Assembly (NCBI RefSeq): GCF_028769735.1
Contig: NC_088178.1
Location: 17,620,357 to 17,684,356 of the forward strand
Direction of reading: 5' to 3'
DNA from: Zonotrichia leucophrys gambelii
Taxonomy: Eukaryota; Chordata; Aves; Passeriformes; Passerellidae
DNA length: 64,000 nucleotides
The notes below the pieces were generated by a model. It searched no databases. It was not told the DNA's origin and worked only from the letters and a program-made list of their open reading frames with translations. Shown here piece by piece: positions 25,143 to 37,200 of the stretch; the stretch's first letter is position 1, and each line of letters opens with the position of its first letter. The position numbers were made by a program, and so were the translations under genes.

Positions 25143-28100
25143 GGGAGGGTGCGCGAAGACAGCTGAACACACTCTGCCATCTGAAAATCATGCAAATGCT
25201 CAACATGGGCGCCTCAAAGCTTTTGTAATTCCTCAGACAAGTCTCAGCATCCTGCAGTTTCTAAAGAATCCCATGAACTCTGTCAAGGGAGACTTTTCTC
25301 CCAGTCTCCCAGCACTGTATATATTTCACACAGACAAGCATGTTATTTTGTTAAACAGCTTTTAAATTATCCAACCCTGGTCAACAGAACGCTACCAACT
25401 ACTACAAAAAGACAGAGGCAATTTAAATGACAACTGTGCTTTCTCATTCTATCTTTGAAGGAAAAGGTCATTCTGGCAAGCATGTCTATTAAAAGATTAC
25501 ATTGGCACAGTAAGAGCGTCTGACAGTGCACAGGGGTCTGGAGTTCACAGCTCTCAGCTCCTCTTTCAGGGAAACCCAGCAGCCGGGCACAGCCAGCCTG
25601 TGCTGCAGCCCAGCACACAAAACCCCACTGTTCAGTCGGGGTCAAATTAGGCAGGAAGTGATCATTTCAAAAATATCCTCCTACAGCTGGATTCTCTACC
25701 ATTTTATGTATATACTCCTTCTTGTCAATTAAGATGCTGAATGGAGCAGACATTGAGAGAAAAGGGAATTTTTAGTAAAGGAAAACTATTTTCTACTAAG
25801 AGACACCTCCATCATTTTTTTTAAACTCATTCATAAAAATGGGATTATCTCAAAACAAAGTACGTGAAAGTATCTCATTATTTGAACTTTAACAAAGAGG
25901 CACAGAGTCCTAAGGAGCAGACCTGACCATTTAAATTACACTGAAGCCAGGCAACTTCTTCACTGAATAAATGAGCTGTGAGGGGAGATACTCAACACCG
26001 GTTTCTAGAATTCTGCTTCTCAGACATTTCATATTTCAATTGCATAACTAAAGTCTGGAGGCCTCTCTCTTACAAAATGGATACATGAATTCCCATCAAT
26101 AAAAGCTTTTAGAAATATTAAGTAACTAGTGAAGGCTTTTTATAGTATTTTTTTTACATTTTATTTGAACATGATTTAACCTTTTAAAAAATTAAAATTT
26201 TAAAAATCTTTGACAACTTTGAATGTTTTTCAAGATTCAGTGTGAGCAGCAAAATTAAAAAGGCATGTAATTTTCTGTAATTATATACTTAATATTCAGT
26301 ATACATAAACATAAAGTACGTATGTCTGCTTAATGAGATTCAGGAGAGAAGCCAGAGTTACACCCCATGACTCACACAAGGATTGGTCCTGCCTTCCAGG
26401 TTCACTGAAACTTATTACAATTTTCCTTCTATGTTTTCAGTCTCCATGCAATTCTCAAATACAACCCTGTGAGGCTCTCTTCAGCAAAAAAAAAAGAGTC
26501 AGGGCTTACCTACTTTCTGCACCTTGTTAAATGATTCAGCAAAACCTAAAGTGAGCAGCAGCATCTCAGCCTTTTAATCTAACAGCGTCGATCCTTCCTG
26601 TGTACTGCTGGCATAGATCTCATTTAAATTCTCCTAAACAGCTCTCACCCCTCAGTCAGAAGGGCAAGAATGTGTCTCTCTGAGCCAGCAGAATTAAAGG
26701 GCTTTTTTTGATGGTGTTTTTGTTAGGGTTTGGGTGTGTGTGAGCAGAGTGTGTGCACTTTAATAGCAGCAGAGAGCAGAGGGCAAGGATGAGTGCTACA
26801 CTGACAGACCCGCAGAGCACAGTCCTTCAGTCACCTGGAACCAGAACAGGCAAATGCAGCCATGCACACATCCCCACATCCGCCCAATACGTCTCGACCC
26901 TACTCTGAAGGAATTGCCACTGCTGGAAAAGAGATAGTTTGGTCTTCATGCCCATTTAATCCCTCACCTGCCTGCTGAGGCTGCCATTAGAGTGCTAATT
27001 AATGCTAAACTGTGAAAATGGGCTTCTGCACTTTGAATCCAGCCACACTGAAACTGGAGAGAAACCACTAATTCCTTTAATGAAAGTCACCAAACCAGAG
27101 CCTGGTTCCTGGCAGCATTTTAGCAGTGCCTACATATGGCAGATGGAAACCATGTGATCTAAACATGAAAGTCTAAATATCTAATGTAAAAATACACGTT
27201 CTTCAGTTCTCACTTAGCACCACATTGTATTCTCATATACATGCACCTTTCCCATCCCTTTCAGTGAAGCTGTATGCATGACAGCAAAACTTTGCCCTCT
27301 TGATCTAAAATTATCCCAATTTAAAACAGTGTTCATCTGCCAATGATATTTCTTTTCTTTTGCCAGCCAGATGTCTGTTCTCAGGCTGCAAGAATCTCCT
27401 TCCTTTTTTCCTTCACATCATACACACTTGATCCTCTGCCAGCTCACAAAAAACACTCTACCCTTTTCTTTCTTGCCATTAAATACATTGCATCTTCAAA
27501 ATTTCTCTAGGCAAGTAAGTCCCATGGTCTTTGTAAACCCGCCCTGCTGAAGGTTATCTCCAGTTTACCTACTGTGAACTCTCTGAGCACACCACCTGTC
27601 AGGAAGGAGAAGCTTCTGAATCAGAAACAACCTCTTAAAAAGGGAGGTAAGACACACAAAGGCTGCTGTGTCAGAAATGTTGTTTCAACAGGATTTCCCG
27701 TTGAATTATTTCCTCTGCACAGGATACTGCTAGAAGAATAAAAATAAATATGCTTTTATTTTCTATAAAAGTGTATCTTGACAACAATTTATATTTCCAG
27801 TTATCACAATCATTTTTTGATTGGAAACCATGTGTTAGGGAGGGGCAGAGGAAGAGGAAGAAAGGGGAATTTCCATCAGCAGTATTCAGAGTGGCCAGCT
27901 GACAAAAGAACTATTTTCTTCCCATCCTTAAGAAACCCAAAGCCTTGTCACCTCAGAGGCTGATAGAAGCCATGCAGAGATGTATCATTTCCTTGGGAAT
28001 ATGTGCACTGGTGAAAGCCAAATCATCCCAGCAGGTGACATGCTGGGGGCTAATAATAACCCTTAGTGTCCTGTGTACATCACCTTCTTAGCAGGCTATA

Positions 28101-29929
28101 CCCTAACCTATGTAAGAAAGTCAAACATTTAATCTCACTAAGATACCTGATAATTCAGGCTCATTTTAAGTAAGATTTAATTCTACAGTTGCCAGAGTTT
28201 AAAATGCCAAATACAGCCCTAGTGCTAAAAAAATAATAGATTTAATTATCATACAATTGCTACCACATGGCAATATTTGAGATCACAACTGCAAACTTAA
28301 AAATGGGACATTTTCTTGTTTAACAAACAGAATTACTTTTACATTAGAAATGGAATCAAGAAACAATATAAGAGTTCATATACTCTCCTTTGTTTCAGTA
28401 AAATGATGGGGTGGAGTCAATTGTGACAGTATAATTTATAGTGGAAAAGTTATGTGGTTAATTTTAATGATGGCAAGCTGCTTAAAGAGTGCTTATGAGC
28501 ATGCAAGTAGCACAGCAACCCCCTTCTTGTAAGTATAGCTTCAGAAACAGTTCAGAGAACTCAGGGGTAGAAAGTAGAACCCTTGGAAACATAAAGGCAA
28601 GGATCCTGCAGATGAAATCAAAATATACAGTCATACCTTTTGAAAACAAGAAGAGCCATGTGATGAATGTACTTTAAGGTAAATGTGCCATCACTTTTAA
28701 TGTTCCCATAAGTAGATACAAGAGCAGCATGCAATCTTGGAAAATACCTGTCAGAGTGAAAGGCTTTCTTCCTGACCTTACCTTCTATGAAATATTTGTG
28801 GATCTTTAAAACACCATTATGGAGAGGAGAGGGATGTACCACACATGTTTTACAATGTACTTAAGGTTCTGGCACATTCTGTGAATCATGAAATAATTCT
28901 ACATACATACTTAAGAGAATCCTCTAAATAATAAATTGCATGAAGAAAGGAAAACTATTTCATTTTTTGTAAACAAGGAGGTAATTAAAAAACTCCTATG
29001 GAATATATGCAGTTCTGACCTGCTCCCTGGGCAGCAGGGAGTAAGAATAGCAACACAGGTATCATTTCCAGAGTAAATAAATGGAACAGGCACCTTTTCC
29101 ACCTGTCAAACTGCTGTTAATCACCTGTAAAGGAGCTGCATATCCATATGCCTCATTGCAAACATGAAAGACAAGGGAAATAAAGGGACAGGATAATTAA
29201 ATTCCACTAGGACTCAAATTCAGGGCTTCTGAGTTTGAATTCTGGATTTCAGTCCTGGAATTTGTCTTCCTCACCAACTTTCACAATGTGTATGGCAAGA
29301 ATGCTCTCAGCTTTTAGAGAACCAGCTAATGAAGGTTCAAATGAAATATCAGGATCCCTGAAGTCTCTCAGTACTAAGATAGTAACTAAGCAATTTTCCA
29401 TCATCGTGTGTAAGAGTTCCATGTTTAATACTATTTATATTAGAAAGTAACAAGAGGCATGAACAAGCACTATAGCACAACACAAAAAGGCAAACTGCAT
29501 TTCCTGATTACTTCAATTTAGAAGCACACATCTAATAGCTGAAAGACTGTGTTTCTAAAGCTCTGCATTGATCTTAATGCAACCCATAATGAAGGCAAGG
29601 GCTAGGAAACCTCTGCACCACACCCAGGAAAGAAATAACTCTTAGGTGCTCAAATATAAACTCAAAACCAGCAAGACAGAAGTGCTGCACCGTTACTACA
29701 GATGTGAAAGCAGTAATTAATCTGCACGGTGCTTCACTATCCCAGGTCAGAGTTATCTTTTTAAAAACTCTTTCCCCACATATTTAAAGCAAGTATCTCA
29801 GGAGACAGCTATGAAGTAGAGAAGATCTGACTGCTCCACTTTTTTTCCACACCACCTAAACCAAGGCTTTACTACCGAAAGCATGGTGCTCTCCTGCTCC
29901 ATTACTGAGGTGTACAAACAGGCAGTCCT

Positions 29930-30145
29930 GGCAGGCAGAGGGGAGGGATGGATCCTGGCAGGGATGGATCCTGGGAGGGATGGATCCTGGGAGGGATGGA
30001 TCCTGGCAGGCAGAGGGAAGGGATGGATCCTGGCAGGCAGAGGGGAGGGATGGATCCTGGCAGGGATGGATCCTGGGAGGGATGGATCCTTGCAGGCAGA
30101 GGGGAGGGATGGATCCTGGCAGGCAGAGGGCAGGGATGGCTCCAG
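29930..30145. repeat. GC-rich minisatellite, 16/27-bp units with an 86-bp higher-order period
   Basis: The core GGATGGATCC (one final copy has GGATGGCTCC) starts at 29946, 29962, 29978, 29994, 30021, 30048, 30064, 30080, 30107 and 30134. Spacings are 16, 16, 16, 27, 27, 16, 16, 27, 27. The 27-base unit is the 16-base unit plus an 11-base insert of the GGCAGGCAGAG type. The series 16-16-27-27 (86 bases) is repeated, so the array grew by unit slippage and by a larger duplication. Long open frames of about 90-127 codons on both strands here (for example 29883-30266 plus and 29856-30215 minus) are by-products of the repeat and not genes. Confidence 0.95.
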
Positions 30146-33100
30146 AGCTCGCTGCAGGGCCAGGGCAGCACTCAGTGCCCAGAGCTGTGCACACCCAGGG
30201 CACTCTGCTCTGCACTGCCCACCTCTCAGCCCTGCTGCTGCCTTCTGCAGCGCTGAGTGTTCTTAATCAAGGTAATTTCCACATCGAGCTCAGAGCATGA
30301 TCAAAGTGGCCATTATGGCAGCGTAATTGAGGAGGGAATTGTTAATCTGCTGGGGATGCCAAGGAGGGAAGGAGAAGGTTAGGGGTGTCCAAAGGCGGCA
30401 GGAATGAGCAGGTGTTAGGGTAACTATTTAAATTAGGCATCCTGACACAATCATTTATAACAGGGCTTTAGACTCCCTGGAAGGCACAACAGCTGGATAT
30501 CCTATCTATTCTACTCAGTAAGCAAATAGCATTTCTTTTGGTCCAAACAGTGACTTTAGTAAGCCTGCAGTACTGTAAAGTGAGCTGCATTTAATTAAAC
30601 TATTCTCTGCAACTTAAACAATGCCATAGTACTACTGCAGTGCCTTTTCTATTTCTGCCACTGCTGAATTTGACCTCCAAATCTTTGCTGGGATTCAGCA
30701 ATGTGTGGCCCACTTTAAATATACAATAAAGGCAATGTTTGAGCTCCAAAATCAAAAGGAACCCTACTTTCCACAACGGTTTTCACATACACAAGCCTCT
30801 AGAAGACTGAGAGGGTACTTCATGAATTAAATGCAAAATACAGAAATAGTATTATCTCCCACTGAATTGCTGTCATCTCTGAAGGATGTGTTGAGCTCCA
30901 ACATTATACAACTCTTCATAGCAGCAATTTTGAAATATTTTATCTACTTGAAAATAATAGGGAATTTTAGGTAAGCAGAATCTTAATTACCTCAATTAAG
31001 TTCTCATCCTGCATCACTAATATCATTGGGAGCTTTGTCATTAACCTCAGTGAGTGCAGGACAGATTCTTTAGAATTTAACCTGGATACTCAATATTCTT
31101 GTTCTAATGAAAAATGCATTAATGAGCTTCATTAGACTACTCAATTTTAAAGAAGCATCTTCCCTCAGCAGCCAGCCTCCCTCAACAGCCTAATGGGGCA
31201 CTGGTGCATGAGTGAGCCAGAACTTGACACAAAGACTGTTTAGGTCACTCTAAGTCTTTTTATTGACTCAGTGAGCTTCACGTTCAGCCCACCACGGGAA
31301 GAGCAACACCTATTGACTCACTTCAGGAACTCCCTGAGGTGGAGATGCTAAAACGTGTATACACTTTTGAAATTAAAACTGGAGTGGTACGGCTGAAAGA
31401 CTTTATGCAGTGAAATAAACACTATTAAACCAAGAAGTCCTCCCTATAATTAAAAAATGACACAAGTTTTCTACACAGTCTGCACAGAGGATCCTCAATG
31501 CATTTCAAACACTACCTTTTTTCCAGTCATCTACTGGGACACATTATGGGAAAACCAGTGATCTTCTGTGACCTTCATTTTATTTTATTAAATGCAGCAG
31601 ACTCCTCATGCTGAATACGAAATAAAAAATATGCAACCCAGGAAAGCACTTTGAGAAAAAATGCCCTTTGGAAGACCCAATTTCAATCTTGATGTATAAT
31701 GATACAAATTTGCCAGTGACATTTGAATAAAAATCTCTATTATTTATATTATTGTGTTCAGACTTCTATTCTGAATTACTAAATTTAGAACGGGCATTGA
31801 AGATCACTCTTCAGTCAATGCTTTATAAACATGGGAAATACATATTAGAAATACATCTCAAGTTAGAATAGACGAGCTGTACTCCCCAACTTTAGCCACA
31901 ATTTAGGAGGTATTTTCCTTTTCAAATAGCTATCCAACTGGTAGTAGAAAAAGCTCCCAAGTATCAAAATATTCTTTGTTTACACAACAGTGGCTGATAT
32001 ATTGCTAATAAAGCCTTCAAGGAGAAAATAATGTCAATCGCCGGAGCAAGGGAAACTGACACTAGCAGATATTTTATCTTTCCCATAGCTCTAAGGACAA
32101 TTGAAAAGTATCACTTTTTGCAGTCCCTTGAAAAACTGGGTGGGGGAGAAGGTTAGGAGGTCTAGTATTCCTGCTAGTAAGTGCAGATTAACCAGTCACC
32201 ACCCACCATAACATCCACTGAATTTCAGTTATCTGCTGTCTGAGTAACCTGACCAATATTCCAAATGCTAAACATGGAGCCAAATTTGGAGCTGGTTTAG
32301 AGCCACATCAAGGTGGGATAGGTGTAGCTGGTCATAGCAATAATGTGGGGGTATTCAAATTTGGAAGGGAGGGGACTTATGGAAATCCTTCTCTCTAATT
32401 AAATCAGAGAATGAGAGTTTGAAGTGGTAAATAATAAATCACAAAGAATCCTCAATCTGGTTGTCAAGGAAACCAGTATGCCTCTGCCATAATTGCTGTG
32501 AGCCCAATCTTGCCCTTTTTGACATCAAGCCTTATCATGCATTCTGGTCAGAGACTGAGAAAGTGGCTTTTCCATCCCTCTCAGGCAGAGCTGGGGCTCG
32601 TCTCGGCGCCATCCGTCCCCGCCTGCAGACAGCGATGGGCATGGACCACTGAGCTCCAGCACAGCCCCATCCGCTCCTCACTGAGACACGGGACAGCCAC
32701 TCCCAGCCAGCCAGACACTGCTCTGCAATGCCACAGCAGCTGTGTTTACTAGGAAAGCATTCCTAATTTACTGGGGCTAACATCTGCAGCCTGGTTATCA
32801 CACAGCCTGTCACCAGTCCCAGGTATTTCCAGCTCCCTTGTGCTCCTACTCCCTTAAGCACTTCTGGAAGCAGGAATCAGCCATTTGTTTCACTCATGGA
32901 CATGCAAGATGCTTATGAAAGAGATGAAGAGGGAAAGGGAAGTACAAGACAAATACGCTTTTAAAAGCACAACAAAATAGATTAAAAACTGACTCCATGC
33001 CAAGTCATTCAGATAGCTCAATGCATCATTGTCTTCTTCCTCTGCGATGATAATTACCTTCTATAAACATATCCAAACTTGTTTTTTCCTTCTGTTTCTG

Positions 33101-34199
33101 GTGTAATCATACATGGCCACTGGATAAGCACCAAACTTTGAGCATAAGCAATTCTCAGTGCTTCAACATCAGGAAGGCCAAAAAAGGAGGATAACTATAT
33201 TAGTGTCTCTATCTCATCCTTCAAGAAATCCTGAAGCAGATTTTAGAGGAAGTATCTTCAAAGTAAGGAAATAGGAGGAACAACAGGCAAGTACATTATG
33301 TTCCCAGCTGACTTTAAGGAAAAGAAAATCTAGAGACACAGGGAAGAATTGTGAGAATGAAAAAAAACCATATAAACTCCCTTTAAGAACTACAGAGAGA
33401 AAAAGACTACCAGAAAAATTTCCTGTAGATTCTTCTTTGAATCTTCTGCAACTAGTAGACTGGTTCCTTGCTGTTTTACTAATGGATAAATTTTCTTTTC
33501 ATTCCTAATCTGTTCCAAGCAACAACCACTAAAACCATTTCCTTTAATATATTTTTAAAAATTTAATGTTAGCAAAACATGCTAAAAGTAGTAAGACTGA
33601 TACACCCTTGTGATTTTCATCCTTTGCTGTACACCATTCTAATGATGTCCATTTCTTTCAGTATATAAAGAGTGTAAAAGATTCAGCTCAGGATCCAAAT
33701 TTCAATGGGACACTGAGGATGCTCACTGCATAATTCCAAAACTTCATCTTGACACCATATTTGGGTAAAGGTAATTTACTAATTTATATTAAACCATTTT
33801 TACTGAAAGGGGTGTGCTAACAGCATTTTCGTCTGTCTGCTCAGCTACTACTCAGAGATGGCTATTTAGTTTTGACTCTAGAAACTGGCAGCTTTTTATT
33901 GTTAAGTTGTTGGTAGATAAACCAAACATCTCATCAAAACATATAGTGTGACACAATTTTGCTGCTGTAATATTCAACTATTCAAACATTAACTACGGAC
34001 ATTGGTAAAATCCTTTGTTCAACAGATCTGTAGACATGCAGTGCATAAAAAGCAACAAATGTTTGTTCCACAGCAGGCTCAATGGAAGCAAACTAAACTC
34101 TCCTCCAAACCAATCCAAATCCCTTCCATATTCTTCTTCCAAGGAAATATAATGCTGGTGTTTGGTAGCTAAGAGAGCTTGAATTCAACTCTGAACTTT

Positions 34200-34290
34200 G
34201 TTTCAAAACAATTCATAGTTGCAGAATATCATGAGATAATTCAGGCTGAAGTGGATTCCTGCCTCTTATATGCTTAAAATAGTCTTTAAT
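34200..34290 (-). mobile_element. Possible old CR1 3' end, minus strand
   Basis: The plus strand carries TTCATAGTTGCAGAATATC, then GATAATTCAGGCTGAAGTGG. This resembles, loosely, the reverse complement of a CR1 3' end (ATCATAGAATA, then AATTCAGGTTGGAAGGGACC). Divergence is high and no flanking duplication is visible. It could be chance. Confidence 0.3.
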
Positions 34291-37200
34291 TCAAGTGCTT
34301 CTTACAGCTATAAAACTTAAATCACATATAGGAAGAATTATTCCTACATAATTTAAGAACTGAAGCCCCTCTAGTTGTCATCCCACTTAAAAAGGTACAA
34401 TTATGGATTAGTTACAACCAATTACAGTAATGCACATTACTCTCGGTATGACTGTATATGCCTCTAAAACTTGATTGCCTTACCACAAAAAAAAAGATAA
34501 TAAAAGTTTCCATCAGAAAAGATAACACAGAAGTAAATGATTGAGCCATTTGAGTATAAATACATTCATTTGCAAAATACACATGCACATCCATCAGAAG
34601 AAAAACAGGCCTGTAGCTGATTTACAGATAATTTACTATGGCACACTCTTACTACTATTTCACTCTTATTTGAAAAATTAGTCTGGATTCCTGAGCACAA
34701 TGACAGGAACCAGTTTATTTTTATGTCTCTTGCTAAATTTCAGTGATCTTGAACCTTTAGGGCTAAACATCTCTGTGACAATCTGTTTTTATCATCCAAG
34801 AGTTTCACATACTTCAAGATTCAAAGAATGGTGACACTGGCTTTCCCAGTGACACATCATGCTGGAAAAGGAGTTCAATATTACCCAGGACCTGCTCCAT
34901 CATAATCCACTGTGAAAAAAATACCTCTGTTTCTTCTGTTGGTAGGAAGCCATAATAAGCTGATATTTCTCCTCTGAACAATCTTCCAGGTGGCCAATTT
35001 GATTTGTCAATTCTTTAGAATTTTTATGTCCTTTGAGCAGTATTCTATCCACTATCTTTTGTCTTCACCTTTTTGCTTAGACTCCTGCAATTTTGAACAA
35101 AAGCTTTCAAACCTCTTATCCTCTATAACACTAAATTCTGGACTTCAATAAGCTTTGCTATTATGTGGGGAGTTTTCGCAGAGCATGATTGGCTCTTCTT
35201 CTGAATCCAGCCTGCTACTCACACTGCATGAAGTGGAACAGAGGCAGCTTGTCCTGCAGCTGTGGGAAGCGAGGGCATCCCACCTCTGGCTGTGCCAGCC
35301 TGCAGCAGGCAGCAGCGGGGTGCTGCTCCTGTGCTCCTGCAAACTTCAGCTCACTGCCAGCCTTCAAACCACCCAAGAGCTGTGCTGCAGGGCTGAGCAC
35401 TGCCTGCTGGACACTGCCTGCTTGCGGAGGTTGGGCGTGGTACCACTAAGCTGGAGATAAGCAGTTTCTGAACGATTCTGAACTCAAATGCAATCTTAAT
35501 ACATCCCTGTACAGCTGAAACATCCACAATTGTCTCCTGCTGTTGTTATGAAAAATGGTTATTAGTTCTAATAAGCCTAAGCTACTTTTAGAGAAATTCT
35601 ATCTCCAGGCTTCATCACCTACCTAAACATCCTCTTTTTGCCATTACCAGACATTCCTCTATTAAGAAATACAGGCAATGCATCCTGCATTTCCTCACAG
35701 AATGCCAACCATATTAGCAAAAAGGACTGGAACCAAAACAGGAATAAAACATTAAAGGCACTCTGAAACAAACTAGTCATGATGATTATTTATAGGCAAC
35801 TTATTTATAGGCCTCTTTCTGGGTGAGTAAGACAAGACTGAAACTCCAAAACAGCTCACCATAGTATCCCCTTTGTGAAAGTTACAATGTTATTAACTCG
35901 AGGAAAAAGCTCTGCGTGCAGGACAATGTTCCACTGACCCTTTTTTTTCTTTCCCTGGTCCTGGTCCTTCCCCTCCCAGGTACCTGACAGGATTAGATAC
36001 AGTTCACAATCTCCAGTTGAAAACAAAAATTGTCTCAGTATCAGATTCAATATAAAAACATCCTAGCTGCAGAGGACTGATAATTTTAAAGGCTACTATG
36101 GCTAATGATTTTGAAAGACCAAGCATTCCTTATTGTCATGACAATCCTACAGACTTATAAATCAGAAACCCTTCAATTTTTAAAGTTCTGTTTTAGGCAC
36201 TTCCTGTTAGCCTGTGGACACCAAGGCTGTAACAGCCACAGGAGATGGCATATCAGAAGACAAAACAAGGGTTATCTCCCCTCAGTAGCTAGTGAGAAGC
36301 TTTATGAGGCTTTCCCATCATCTTCCTTCACCTGTATAGCAATAAACCAGCCAGCGGAGCAGACAAAGGAGATAAATTTGTGCAAGCCTTGCTCAGGAGG
36401 GCTGCTGGAACTAGGACACCGAAGAATATCAGAGTGGAGGCAGCGTTACCAAGAAAAAACAAATTTGGCACTAATATGAAATACCTGACAGTTTGGAGTC
36501 TAAAACTTGATCAGTTCTGAAGGTTTGTGCTTTATGAAAAGTAACCACTGAGACACCTGCAGAATAATTCAATGAACTGGAATCTTGGCTTCCTTTTTTT
36601 TTCTGAAAATACCACATTTTTTCTTAGGCTTGCCAACAGTTTGAATAAGTAGTCTTAGAAAGGTGTGATTTAGTAAACAAACATACAAAAAATTAACTCG
36701 TGAATTATAAGTACTTGAAATAGAATCTGCTGTGCCCACAATTCATATTAACATGGTAAGCTCTTACAGAATGCCTTTTCAAGGAAAGAAATATATTCCT
36801 TGTGTGTTCAAGTATAGAGCCATAAACCATATGAGACCCTATTTATTTCAAATTTCCCATGATGCCATTTACTCCAGCTTTTAACCTTTTATGTGACATT
36901 GAGCTATTTTACAATCATAAAATAGTAGGGAAAAACGACCTGTTAATTTGAAAGGGACACATTACAACATCTCTCCCCGGCGCTATAATATTTTAATTTC
37001 TTTTTTCCAAGGGAAACCAGTTGGAAAGTGACCATCTGCTAGTCTCTTAGCACTATTCAAGCAAAGCAATGCACAAAATGTCCTCCTTTCCCAGAAAGAG
37101 TAGGACCATTAACTGAAAGGAATTTAGGATATTGTCATGTGAGTTTAACAGATTGATTAACAACAAAATTTAATCTCCATTTCTTAAATTATTGTTAAAT

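Larger units (their letters stand above)
20421..29900. other. Non-coding sequence upstream of the ADGRL2 exon
   Basis: This is presumed intron between the signal-peptide exon and the RBL exon. It includes a GC-rich patch at about 21850-22760 with overlapping frames on both strands (143 and 153 codons, no domain recognised), the candidate conserved block at 23400-24180 and a complex CpG-bearing stretch at about 25090-25240. No exon with a hydrophobic signal-peptide core ending in a phase-1 donor was found. Confidence 0.6.

Noticed and set aside
28618..28842. Minus-strand frame containing YFIEG followed by GTAAGG, considered as the ADGRL2 signal-peptide exon because its phase-1 donor would join to the RBL exon
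   Set aside because: The preceding residues (MVHPSPLHNGVLKIHK) are polar, with no hydrophobic signal core, and do not resemble the latrophilin-2 leader. The donor match is likely chance.
29856..30266. Several open frames of 89-127 codons on both strands
   Set aside because: They are produced by the 16/27-bp minisatellite. The translated repeats have no family match.
33050..33115. Another minus-strand ATAGAAG followed by GTAATT with the right phase for the upstream exon
   Set aside because: The frame before it is Lys/Arg/Asn-rich and lacks a signal peptide.
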